Shown here in pieces: positions 15,145 through 21,890 of a DNA stretch of 21,943 bases. The stretch is from contig CAYJJB010000032.1 in NCBI GenBank assembly GCA_964370405.1, positions 1 through 21,943 of the forward strand. Direction: 5' to 3'. Under the pieces are notes generated by a model. That model ran no database searches, was not told the origin of the DNA, and saw nothing but the letters and a program-made list of their open reading frames with translations. This stretch comes from SIG603 sp964370405. Its GTDB lineage: Bacteria > Bacillota > Clostridia > Oscillospirales > Acutalibacteraceae. The position numbers were made by a program, and so were the translations under genes. The stretch's first letter is position 1. Every line of letters begins with the position of its first letter.

Positions 15145-16182
15145 TTAATAAAGACTTCCCGAATTTACTATGGGTTGAGTGTCTTTATTTGCGCATAAAA
15201 CCACAAGTAAATTAGATACCATTGCCGCTTTTCTCTCTTCGTCAAGGTTTATGCTGTCGTTTTCTTCAATTTTTTCTAGTGCCATTTCAACCATGCCAAC
15301 AGCGCCGTCTACTATGAGTTTTTTTGCATCAATCAAAGCTGCCGCCTGTTGTCTTTGAAGCATAGCAGCCGCAATTTCAGGTGCATATGCAAGGTAAGTA
15401 ATCTTTGTTTCCAAAATTTCAAGGCCTGCACCCTGCACTTTTTGGCCTATTTCTTCTTTGATCTTCTCCGCAACTATTTCACTAGAACCCCTTAGCGAAC
15501 CTTCATCTGGTGAGCCATCTCCAGTTGTGTCAACATTTTGTGCCACATCATAAGGATATACCCTTACTATGTTTCTAAGAGATGCATCACATTGAAGTGA
15601 TAAAAATTCTTTGTAGTTATCTACTGTAAACACAGCTTTTGCAGTGTCCACTACTCTCCAAATGACGGCTATGCTAATCTCTATTGGATTTCCAAGGCAG
15701 TCATTTATTTTTTGCTTGTTGTTGTTTAAGGTCATAGATTTTAAAGAAATTTTCTTGCTTACTAATTCAAAATTTACATTAACATCGCTACCTACTGAAA
15801 GTTTTGATGTTTTTTGCGTAACATCTCCGCTTTGACGAAGTTTAGTTTGCGCCGCTGGGTTTACACCCTCTACAAAAGGATTTACAAAGTATATCCCCTC
15901 ACCCTTAAGTGTACCTATGTATTTACCAAAAAGTGTAAGTACCAAAGCTTCTTGTGGTTGAAGCAATTTTATTCCCATAAAAAATATCCAGCCAAAAAGA
16001 ATGTAAAGTCCAACTAGTACTATACATGCGACGCCTAAACCTACAGAAAGTATTCCACTTTCAAGTCCTATGATGCTTAGCACCAATCCCGCTATAGCGA
16101 CAAAGTACCCTAAAATTGTTAATATAAGTACTGGTAAACCGCTTTTTGCTTTTAAAATTTTTTCGCTGACTGTGTTATTCAT
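15145..16182 (-). CDS. SPFH/Band 7 domain membrane protein
   Basis: This 345-residue protein belongs to the SPFH (stomatin, prohibitin, flotillin, HflK/C) superfamily of membrane scaffolds. Residues about 16-70 form two hydrophobic helices (LPVLILTILGYFVAIAG and a second ending in LYILFGWIFFMG). The SPFH core follows: LQPQEALVLTLFGKYIGTL, GIYFVNPF, and AVIWRVVDTAKAVFTVDN at about 173-190. The C-terminal part has EIGQKVQGAGLEILETKITYLAYAPEIAAAM and a short coiled region. It is a normal length for this group, which assembles rings in the membrane and is often linked to membrane stress. The ATG at 16182 has a GGAGG site. It is first in the operon with the ribbon-helix-helix, hydrolase and DUF1648 genes. 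Confidence 0.9.
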   Translation of the reverse strand: MNNTVSEKILKAKSGLPVLILTILGYFVAIAGLVLSIIGLESGILSVGLGVACIVLVGLYILFGWIFFMGIKLLQPQEALVLTLFGKYIGTLKGEGIYFVNPFVEGVNPAAQTKLRQSGDVTQKTSKLSVGSDVNVNFELVSKKISLKSMTLNNNKQKINDCLGNPIEISIAVIWRVVDTAKAVFTVDNYKEFLSLQCDASLRNIVRVYPYDVAQNVDTTGDGSPDEGSLRGSSEIVAEKIKEEIGQKVQGAGLEILETKITYLAYAPEIAAAMLQRQQAAALIDAKKLIVDGAVGMVEMALEKIEENDSINLDEERKAAMVSNLLVVLCANKDTQPIVNSGSLY

Positions 16183-16209
16183 AACCTAGCCTCCATTCAT
16201 ATTATTGTG

Positions 16210-16243
16210 ATATCATTATAATATCATTTTGTATGTTTGTCAA
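16210..16243 (-). promoter_or_regulatory. Consensus promoter of the SPFH operon with direct repeats over the -10
   Basis: On the minus strand, TTGACA (16238-16243) and TATAAT (16215-16220) match consensus in all 12 positions, with a 17-base spacer. On the plus strand, ATATCATT occurs twice, at 16210-16217 and 16221-16228, 11 bases apart, over the -10. Such spacing puts both on one DNA face, as ribbon-helix-helix regulators need. Confidence 0.8.
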
Positions 16244-16271
16244 GAGGAGCTACACAACAATTATTAATTAT

Positions 16272-16583
16272 TTAACCATCACCATATTTCCCTTTCAAAA
16301 ACTCCACATAAATCTTAAGGTCTTCCCATGCCTTTTCTTTAATATTTTCGCCAAGCAACGCTTTTTTTATCATATCTTCATCAATTACACTATCTGTGTT
16401 TCTATTTAATATATAGTCTATACTTACATTAAAGTACTCTGATATTGTTTTTAATTTATCGTTGTCTATATCTCTTTTCCCATTTTCCCAGTTAGACACA
16501 GTATTTTGCGCCACTCCAAAAATTTTTGCAAAATCCTTTTGACTTAAGTTATTTTTCTTTCTTAAATTAATTATATTATTCAT
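16272..16583 (-). CDS. XRE-family repressor, divergent from a holin/endolysin cassette
   Basis: This 103-residue regulator has an N-terminal HTH_3 domain (residues 1-60: IINLRKKNNLSQKDFAKIFG, then VAQNTVSNWENGKRDIDN, ending DYILNR) of the kind found in phage and plasmid repressors. The C-terminal part, about 40 residues, is helical and probably dimerises. It has no LexA-type protease domain and no ImmA-like protease gene lies beside it, so self-cleavage after DNA damage is not supported. AAGGTGG precedes the ATG at 16583. A 19-base dyad sits between its own -35 and -10, and a second copy covers the start of the divergent holin promoter. From this I infer that it represses both itself and the lysis genes. 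Confidence 0.88.
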   Translation of the reverse strand: MNNIINLRKKNNLSQKDFAKIFGVAQNTVSNWENGKRDIDNDKLKTISEYFNVSIDYILNRNTDSVIDEDMIKKALLGENIKEKAWEDLKIYVEFLKGKYGDG

Positions 16584-16603
16584 AAATCCACCACCTTATT
16601 TAA

Positions 16604-16632
16604 ATCTTATCACATTTTGCGATAAAAGTAAA
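16604..16632 (-). promoter_or_regulatory. Promoter of the XRE repressor gene containing operator O1 (16607-16625)
   Basis: On the minus strand, TTTACT (16627-16632) and TAAGAT (16604-16609) are 17 bases apart. The 19-base dyad on the plus strand, TTATCACA-TTT-TGCGATAA, fills most of the spacer. Apart from the three-base centre its arms mismatch at one pair only. Binding there should block RNA polymerase. Confidence 0.72.
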
Positions 16633-16654
16633 TAAATAAAATCCCATTTAGAGA

Positions 16655-16698
16655 TTGACTTTTTATTTTTTGCATGTTATTATCACAATATGAGATAT
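16655..16698 (+). promoter_or_regulatory. Holin/endolysin promoter with operator O2 (16680-16698)
   Basis: TTGACT (16655-16660) and TATTAT (16678-16683) are 17 bases apart. The second dyad copy, TTATCACA-ATA-TGAGATAT, overlaps the last bases of the -10 and the expected start of transcription. It matches O1 at 10 of 11 non-central dyad positions if the outermost base is left out on each side, and differs at one inner and one outer base on the right arm. Confidence 0.72.
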
Positions 16699-16730
16699 TC
16701 TCATTCCCTCACTAAGTTGCACTTTCTTTG

Positions 16731-16805
16731 ATTAAGTGTGAATAATAAGTAATTAAAAACATATTTGAATAATATATTTACTTATCACGTCTTAATTCAT
16801 TTAAG
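16731..16805 (+). promoter_or_regulatory. Structured leader of the holin transcript, two competing hairpins
   Basis: A long imperfect hairpin pairs ATTAAG (16731-16736), GTGA (16738-16741) and TAAGTAA (16746-16752) with TTACTTA (16778-16784), TCAC (16785-16788) and CTTAAT (16791-16796): 17 pairs, a four-base bulge and a 25-base loop. The last arm could instead form the short hairpin CTTAA/TTAAG (16791-16805), directly before the AAAGGAG ribosome site. The two exclude each other. A role in setting holin translation is inference. Confidence 0.45.
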
Positions 16806-16818
16806 AAAGGAGAAAACT

Positions 16819-17025
16819 ATGAAAACTTGGTTTTTAGCCGCAGGAATGCGTGCACTTAAAACATTTGCCCAAACAGCCGTTGCTGTTATAGGTACCACAG
16901 CAGTTATAAGCGAGGTCAACTGGATTGCCGTTGCCTCAGCTTCAGCACTTGCCGCAATTTTATCACTACTTACCTCCGTAGCTGGACTGCCAGAGCTTAA
17001 GGAGGATAACAGTGGTACCAATTAA
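16819..17025 (+). CDS. Phage-type holin (r1t/phi-LC3-like)
   Basis: This 68-residue membrane protein resembles the small two-helix holins of Gram-positive phages. The opening MKTWFLAAGMRALKTFAQT and the central ISEVNWIAVASASALAAILSLLTSVAGLPE are typical of that family. Hydrophobic helices lie at about residues 15-31 and 36-58, followed by a short charged tail. Holins gather in the membrane and open holes at a set time, letting the endolysin reach the cell wall. AAAGGAG sits six bases before the ATG at 16819. The last 14 bases overlap the amidase gene, whose GGAGG site lies inside this gene. I see no second in-frame start of the dual-start antiholin kind apart from M10. Confidence 0.87.
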   Translation: MKTWFLAAGMRALKTFAQTAVAVIGTTAVISEVNWIAVASASALAAILSLLTSVAGLPELKEDNSGTN

Positions 17026-17911
17026 AGAACTCTTGTGCCCTCAAAGCGCCTACAATTTAAAATCGCCATGTGAAATGCAAGCGTCCTATATCATAATACA
17101 TAACACAGCAAACAATGCTTGTGCAGTGAATGAAGCTTGCAATATGCTAAAAAACAGCCGAAAATACTCTTTTCATTATGTAGTAGATGATAAAGAGATA
17201 ATAAAATGTCTGCCAGAAAACAGATGCTCATTAAGCGTTAATAATGACACTGCAAACAAATGTGGCATCAGTATAGAAATTTGCTACTCTTTAAGCGGTG
17301 GCCAAAGATTTGACCTTGCACAAAAGAACGCCGCAAAACTTACTGCAGAGATCTTGGCACGTTATTCTTGGGGTATAGAAAAAATAAAAAAACACCAAGA
17401 TTTTGACAGAAGCTACTGCCCTCACAGAACTTTAGACATTGGTTGGGACATATTTGTTAATCTTGTAAATTCATTCATCTTAGAAAATGAAAAAACACAG
17501 AATTTACCACTTCAACAAAAGTGTATATATTCAGGCGATTTAGTATCAATACTCCCAAATGCACATTATTACAAAAGTAGTAAACCTTTACAAAACTTTA
17601 TAAAAAACGATAAATGGTACGTGGAGTGTGTCGATGGAGATTGTGCAACAATAAACAAAAATATTTTAGGAACACAGTCTATAGATACAAAGCTTCATAT
17701 AAAATACTTAACTGTAATAAAAGCTGCAAACACATACAAAGTTTTTGTAACTACTAACAAGGGTTTAAACTGCAGAACGGGTCCTGGCATAAACTATAAT
17801 AGCGTAATAAGTTTTTCAAAAGACACCATACTAACAATAACAACCACTGAAGGACCTTGGGGCAAAACCGCTATGGGTTGGGTTTATTTACCTTATACAA
17901 GGCGAATATAA
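17012..17911 (+). CDS. N-acetylmuramoyl-L-alanine amidase endolysin with SH3 domain
   Basis: This 299-residue wall hydrolase of the phage endolysin type cuts the bond between muramic acid and the stem peptide. Residues 25-155 are an Amidase_2 domain: zinc ligands H30 (IIHNTAN), H128 and C136 (HQDFDRSYCPHR), plus FHYVVDD at 54-60. The usual lysine two residues before the zinc cysteine (as K128 in T7 lysozyme) is S134 here, with R133 beside it, so activity may be altered. Residues about 244-296 are a bacterial SH3 wall-binding domain (GLNCRTGPGINYN, GPWGKTAMGWVYL). It has no signal peptide, so release depends on the holin. The start is GTG (17012), fixed by AAGGAGG six bases upstream; it overlaps the holin gene by 14 bases. 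No tail or capsid gene is near. Confidence 0.9.
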   Translation: MVPIKELLCPQSAYNLKSPCEMQASYIIIHNTANNACAVNEACNMLKNSRKYSFHYVVDDKEIIKCLPENRCSLSVNNDTANKCGISIEICYSLSGGQRFDLAQKNAAKLTAEILARYSWGIEKIKKHQDFDRSYCPHRTLDIGWDIFVNLVNSFILENEKTQNLPLQQKCIYSGDLVSILPNAHYYKSSKPLQNFIKNDKWYVECVDGDCATINKNILGTQSIDTKLHIKYLTVIKAANTYKVFVTTNKGLNCRTGPGINYNSVISFSKDTILTITTTEGPWGKTAMGWVYLPYTRRI

Positions 17912-17964
17912 CAGCATTTTACACATATTTTAATTTATTTTAGTACAAGAGTTTAACAGTTATA

Positions 17965-18004
17965 AGAAAAATGCAAGATTTTAATTAATGACTTGCATTT
18001 TTCT
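17965..18004 (+). terminator. Terminator of the holin/endolysin transcript
   Basis: Thirteen pairs join 17965-17977 (ending ATGCAAG) with 17992-18004 (starting CTTGCAT) around a 14-base loop, with the T run inside the stem. The descending arm also holds the -35 box of the next gene, so the two signals overlap. Confidence 0.75.
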
Positions 18005-18021
18005 GCGTATTATGATAAAAT
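17993..18021 (+). promoter_or_regulatory. Promoter of the aspartate aminotransferase gene
   Basis: TTGCAT (17993-17998) and TAAAAT (18016-18021) are 17 bases apart. The -35 lies in the 3' arm of the preceding terminator. The leader is about 60 bases. Confidence 0.7.
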
Positions 18022-18088
18022 ATCGGCATAGAATAAAACAAATATGCAGTTATTATGTTTGCATAATTCAAATTTAGGAGAATTTAAT

Positions 18089-19363
18089 ATGACATTAAAA
18101 GAAATGCCAACCCAAGAACTTAAAAATTTTTACGATAAAACAAAAAGTGAATATGATAATTTTGTTTCACAGTCACTTAAACTTGATATGTCAAGAGGAA
18201 AGCCCGGAGCCGACCAACTTGACCTTGTAAATGATTTATTAAGTGCAATTGATAAAAATTCTAATACAACCGGCATAAATGGTGACGATTACAGAAACTA
18301 CGGAATTTTAGATGGTATACCAGAGATTAAAAATTTATTTGCACAAATTTTTGATGTAGATGTAAAAAACATCATCTCTGGCAACAATTCAAGCCTTACA
18401 TTAATGTTTGAAATTATAAACAGAGGCTTCACACACGGCTTTAATGGCTGTGCGCCTTGGCACACTGTATCTGACAGAAAATTCTTATGCATAGTCCCAG
18501 GTTATGACAGACATTTTGCCATTACTGAATATTTTGGTTTTGACATGATAAATATTCCAATGGTAAATGGCAACCCAGATATGGATAAAATTGAAGAGCT
18601 TGTACAAAGTGACTCTTCTATTAAAGGCATTTGGTGTGTACCAAAATACTCAAACCCCACAGGTATCACTTATAGTGATGACACTGTAAAAAGATTTGCA
18701 AGCCTTAAGCCGTTAGCAAAAGATTTTAAAATCATGTGGGATAACGCTTACTGCGTACACGATTTAGAAGATAAAACAGATGAACTGTTAAATCTTTATA
18801 ATCTAGCAGAAGAAAACGGCAACGAAGACACCGTTTTCATGTTTACATCAACATCAAAAATCACTTTCCCAGGCTCAGGCGTTTGCGCCATGGTATCTAG
18901 TGAAAATAATGCAAAAGATTTGAAATCACAATTTTTTGTACAAACCATAGGTCCTGATAAATTAAATCAACTAAAACATGCTAATTTCTTAAAAGATTTA
19001 GACGGTGTAAAAAATGTTATGAACTTGCACAAAACCATATTAAAACCAAAATTTGATATGGTGTGTAATACTCTAAAAAATCAGCTTAAAGACTTAGACC
19101 TTGCAAGATGGAACACACCACGAGGCGGATATTTTGTAAGCGTTGACGTAATGGACGGCTGTGCAAAACGTATAGTTGAGCTATGTAAAAACGCAGGAGT
19201 TGTGCTAACAGGTGCAGGAGCTACCTTCCCATATTCTAAAGACCCAACAGACAGCAACATAAGAATTGCTCCAACATACCCACCACTTGAAGAGCTTGAC
19301 ACAGCAATGAAACTTTTCTGTGTATGTGTAAAACTTGCCGCTTGTGAGAAATTGATTAAATAA
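18089..19363 (+). CDS. Aspartate aminotransferase, subgroup Ic (MocR-like fold type I)
   Basis: This is a 424-residue PLP enzyme that moves the amino group between aspartate or alanine and 2-oxo acids. The sequence fits the Ic group (as in Corynebacterium) rather than the shorter AspC form: LDMSRGKPGADQLDL at 32-46, RNYGILDGIPEIK at 69-81, NPTGITYS with N189, DNAYCVHDL with D218 and Y221, and the PLP lysine K257 in TSTSKITFPGSG. The conserved arginine near the C-terminus is in SNIRIAPTYPP. The start is the ATG at 18089, eight bases after TAGGAG; the in-frame ATG at 18044 lacks a ribosome site. It is a single-gene unit with its own promoter and terminator. Confidence 0.92.
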   Translation: MTLKEMPTQELKNFYDKTKSEYDNFVSQSLKLDMSRGKPGADQLDLVNDLLSAIDKNSNTTGINGDDYRNYGILDGIPEIKNLFAQIFDVDVKNIISGNNSSLTLMFEIINRGFTHGFNGCAPWHTVSDRKFLCIVPGYDRHFAITEYFGFDMINIPMVNGNPDMDKIEELVQSDSSIKGIWCVPKYSNPTGITYSDDTVKRFASLKPLAKDFKIMWDNAYCVHDLEDKTDELLNLYNLAEENGNEDTVFMFTSTSKITFPGSGVCAMVSSENNAKDLKSQFFVQTIGPDKLNQLKHANFLKDLDGVKNVMNLHKTILKPKFDMVCNTLKNQLKDLDLARWNTPRGGYFVSVDVMDGCAKRIVELCKNAGVVLTGAGATFPYSKDPTDSNIRIAPTYPPLEELDTAMKLFCVCVKLAACEKLIK

Positions 19364-19365
19364 TT

Positions 19366-19400
19366 AAACCTGTGGCAGACATTTTGTTCGCCACAGGTTT
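19366..19400. terminator. Bidirectional terminator between aminotransferase and NUDIX genes
   Basis: Eleven perfect pairs join AAACCTGTGGC (19366-19376) and GCCACAGGTTT (19390-19400) around a 13-base loop. Both flanks are rich in T or A, so it can serve the two convergent genes. Confidence 0.9.
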
Positions 19401-19403
19401 TTA

Positions 19404-19853
19404 TTATATACCCTCATCGCAAATTCGCTCTAGCGCCCAGCTTTGATGGTGTAGTATTAAATTAAGCTCTTTAGGAGGTATCCACATTAACTTGTGGTCA
19501 AGTTCTACGGGCTTTGATACTAGTTCATTCATTTCCATTGTGTAAAAATATCCTATAAAATGAAAGTAATCTCCTTTTTCTATATTAAAAAAATAGTAAT
19601 CCGCTTTACATACACATTTTTTAGGTGTAACATCAAAACCTATCTCTTCCAAGCACTCACGTTTTAGGCACTGTTCCCTAGTTTCGCCCTCTTCAATTCC
19701 TCCACCTATCATAAAAAATTCTTCTTCCCCGCCAAAGAATGGTGCTTTTACTACACAGACTTCGCCTTTATCGTTAAAATCTATCCCATACACGCCAATG
19801 CGCTCATGATAATGCACCCCATCTTTTTTAACTCCAAAACTTTTCTCAAGCAT
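19404..19853 (-). CDS. NUDIX hydrolase
   Basis: This 149-residue enzyme of the Nudix fold hydrolyses nucleoside diphosphate derivatives linked to another group. The Nudix box is complete at about 50-72: GGGIEEGETREQ, then RECLEEIGF, with the RExxEE core that binds magnesium. It starts at the ATG at 19853, with GGAGGGA upstream. The substrate cannot be read: the region after the box has several aromatic residues (DYYFFNIEKGDYFHFIGYFY), unlike the A/G-specific MutT forms. No promoter is clear; the upstream terminator of the XRE gene isolates it from that gene. Confidence 0.9.
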   Translation of the reverse strand: MLEKSFGVKKDGVHYHERIGVYGIDFNDKGEVCVVKAPFFGGEEEFFMIGGGIEEGETREQCLKRECLEEIGFDVTPKKCVCKADYYFFNIEKGDYFHFIGYFYTMEMNELVSKPVELDHKLMWIPPKELNLILHHQSWALERICDEGI

Positions 19854-19876
19854 ATCTTTCCCTCCACTTTTTTAAT

Positions 19877-19907
19877 AAAAAATCCACCCGCTAATTTTTC
19901 GGGTGGA
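19877..19907 (-). terminator. Terminator of the second XRE gene
   Basis: On the minus strand, TCCACCCG (from 19900-19907) pairs with CGGGTGGA (19883-19890) around nine bases, followed by a run of six T. It ends just before the NUDIX gene's leader. Confidence 0.85.
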
Positions 19908-19919
19908 CTTTCATTTTTC

Positions 19920-20171
19920 TTACTTGTTTTTTCCGGTCAATAACCACATAACTGAAACATTTAGTATGTCTGCCAGAGCCAAGAGCTCAAAATCAGAAAC
20001 AAATCTTATTTGTCCCTCCAATTTTGAAAGACCCGAAGAGTTCAAATCCACTCCTCTAACTTGCAACTGGGCAAGCAATTCTTTTTGTTTCATTCCTTGA
20101 TTTTTACGTGCTGATTCGACCCTTGCTCCTATCAAGTTTTTATCGCCAAGAGGCTGTTTTCTTAAACGCAT
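19920..20171 (-). CDS. XRE-family HTH regulator (83 residues)
   Basis: This small DNA-binding protein consists mostly of a HTH domain: LIGARVESARKNQGMKQKELLAQLQ, then VDLNSSGLSKLEGQIRFVS as the recognition part, and ELLALADILNVSVMWLLTG at the end. There is no room for a sensor domain. A good AAAGGAG site lies six bases before the ATG at 20171. It diverges from pncB across 250 bases of very AT-rich DNA and might control that gene, but no shared dyad is seen at both promoters. Its own leader carries the palindrome TTTCATAATGAAA, which overlaps the ribosome site, so it may control itself. The target and signal are unknown. Confidence 0.85.
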   Translation of the reverse strand: MRLRKQPLGDKNLIGARVESARKNQGMKQKELLAQLQVRGVDLNSSGLSKLEGQIRFVSDFELLALADILNVSVMWLLTGKNK

Positions 20172-20181
20172 ACGGAGCTCC

Positions 20182-20218
20182 TTTCATAATGAAACATGAT
20201 TTATTTGTCTATATTATA
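20182..20218 (-). promoter_or_regulatory. Leader of the second XRE gene: palindrome and possible -10
   Basis: TATAAT on the minus strand (20213-20218) could be the -10, with a weak -35. The perfect dyad TTTCATAATGAAA (20182-20194) lies downstream and touches the ribosome site. Confidence 0.4.
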
Positions 20219-20356
20219 ATATTTATTTAGCTTTAATTTATGAACATTTTGTTAATTATTTCGCTTTTCGAAGCAAAAGTTATTGATAATAAATAATTTT
20301 AGTGAATATGTTTAAAAATATATAAGTTAAATAACGAAAAAATATTAATTAAATTG

Positions 20357-20385
20357 TTGAAAATCGCATTATATTATGTTAAAAT
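20357..20385 (+). promoter_or_regulatory. pncB promoter
   Basis: TTGAAA (20357-20362) and TAAAAT (20380-20385) are 17 bases apart. The leader is about 30 bases. The DNA from 20220 to 20356 is very AT-rich and shows nothing else firm, apart from a small GCTT-TTCG-AAGC hairpin near 20263-20274. Confidence 0.65.
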
Positions 20386-20421
20386 TCAGTTAATTTTTGA
20401 TTATGAAAGGAAGTGCAGTGC

Positions 20422-21876
20422 GTGAACAAACTTTCTCACAAATTAAACCTTACCATGCTTGTTGATTTTTATGAACTGACAATGGCAAACGGTTATTTTT
20501 CAAAAGGTATAGAAAATAAAATTTGCTATTTTGATATGTTTTTCAGGCGAGTACCTGACAAGGGCGGCTTTGCCATAATGGCAGGAGTTGAACAGCTTGT
20601 TGAATATCTTGAAAATTTAAATTTCACTGATGATGATATAGAGTATCTTCGTTCCAAAAATATATTTAGAGAAGAATTTTTAGATTATCTTAAAAATTTC
20701 ACCTTTGCCTGTGACGTATGGGTAGTGCCAGAAGGTACACCTATTTTCCCAGGAGAACCAATTGTAACGGTAAAAGGACCTGTAATTCAGGCTCAGTTTA
20801 TAGAAACTATGATTTTACTTTCTATAAATCACCAAAGCCTCATTGCCACAAAGGCAAGTAGGATTGTGCGTGCCGCTGACGGACGTGCAGTGCTTGAATT
20901 TGGCTCAAGGCGTGCACAAGGTTTTGACGGTGCTATTTACGGTGCAAGAGCTTCATATATTGGAGGCTGTGCAGGCAGTGCATGTACTATAAGCGAAATT
21001 GATTTTAACGTGCCAGCACTTGGAACTATGGCGCACAGCTGGGTGCAACTTTTTGACAGTGAATACGAGGCATTTAAAACTTATGCCGAGGAGTATCCTC
21101 AAAACTGCACCTTACTGGTTGATACTTACAGCGTAATGAAGTCTGGTGTACCAAATGCAATTAAGGTGTTTAACGAAGTCATAGTACCTAAAGGATTTAG
21201 ACCAAAGGCAATTAGAATAGACAGCGGTGACATTACTTATCTATCAAAAAAAGCTAGAAAAATGCTTGATGAAGCAGGTTTTCACGACTGCCAAATTTGT
21301 GCTTCAAATTCACTTGATGAGTACATCATAAGAGACATGCTAATTCAAGGTGCAAAAGTTGACACTTTTGGTGTGGGCGAAAGACTTATCACCTCGTCAT
21401 CAGAACCGGTATTTGGCGGAGTTTATAAACTTGTGGCTACAGAAAGTGACAGCGGTGAGCTTATTCCAAAAATTAAGATAAGTGAAAATGTTTCAAAAAT
21501 AACAACACCTTGTTTTAAAGAGATTTGGCGACTTATTGATAACGAAACAAATAAAGCAATTGCAGACGTTATAACGCTTCACGGTGAAATTATAGACGAC
21601 CAAGAACCGTATACTTTATTTGACCCAGAGCACACATGGAAAAAGAAAAGGGTTGAAAACTTTACAGCCGTACCGCTTAGAAACAAAATTTACGAAAACG
21701 GCCAATGCCTTTACAACAAAAAAACATTAGAAGAAATAAGAAATTACTGCAAACAACAGCTTGACACACTTTGGGACGAAGTTAAAAGATTTGAAAATCC
21801 TCATACTTATTATGTAGACTTTTCAAAAAAACTTTGGGACGAAAGAGAAAAACTTTTGTCAAAACCACTTTATTAG
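20422..21876 (+). CDS. pncB: Nicotinate phosphoribosyltransferase
   Basis: This 484-residue cytosolic enzyme joins nicotinic acid and PRPP, with ATP, to give nicotinate mononucleotide, the first step of the Preiss-Handler salvage of NAD. Family motifs are MLVDFYELTMANGYF at 12-26, LEFGSRRAQGFDGA at 158-171, the GTMAHSW segment holding the histidine that is phosphorylated (H205), IRIDSGDITYLS (about 271-282) and FGVGERLI. The chosen start is GTG at 20422 (protein MNKLSHKLN), ten bases after AAAGGA; the in-frame GTG at 20413 sits on the ribosome site itself. The rnpB promoter begins inside its last codons, so no separate terminator is visible. Confidence 0.95.
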   Translation: MNKLSHKLNLTMLVDFYELTMANGYFSKGIENKICYFDMFFRRVPDKGGFAIMAGVEQLVEYLENLNFTDDDIEYLRSKNIFREEFLDYLKNFTFACDVWVVPEGTPIFPGEPIVTVKGPVIQAQFIETMILLSINHQSLIATKASRIVRAADGRAVLEFGSRRAQGFDGAIYGARASYIGGCAGSACTISEIDFNVPALGTMAHSWVQLFDSEYEAFKTYAEEYPQNCTLLVDTYSVMKSGVPNAIKVFNEVIVPKGFRPKAIRIDSGDITYLSKKARKMLDEAGFHDCQICASNSLDEYIIRDMLIQGAKVDTFGVGERLITSSSEPVFGGVYKLVATESDSGELIPKIKISENVSKITTPCFKEIWRLIDNETNKAIADVITLHGEIIDDQEPYTLFDPEHTWKKKRVENFTAVPLRNKIYENGQCLYNKKTLEEIRNYCKQQLDTLWDEVKRFENPHTYYVDFSKKLWDEREKLLSKPLY

Positions 21877-21884
21877 TGTATAAT
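21856..21884 (+). promoter_or_regulatory. rnpB promoter inside the 3' end of pncB
   Basis: TTGTCA (21856-21861) lies in the last codons of pncB and TATAAT (21879-21884) just after its stop, with a 17-base spacer. It is one of the best sigma-A matches in the window. Confidence 0.85.
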
Positions 21885-21890
21885 GTAATT

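Noticed and set aside
16272..17911. Edge of a complete prophage
   Set aside because: Only repressor, holin and endolysin are present, and both flanks are normal chromosomal genes with their own promoters; no integrase, structural gene or attachment repeat is visible within the window.
20401..20412. Shared TTATGAAAGGA before the second XRE gene and before pncB as a common operator
   Set aside because: Most of the match is the ribosome binding site itself, so a shared regulator is not supported.
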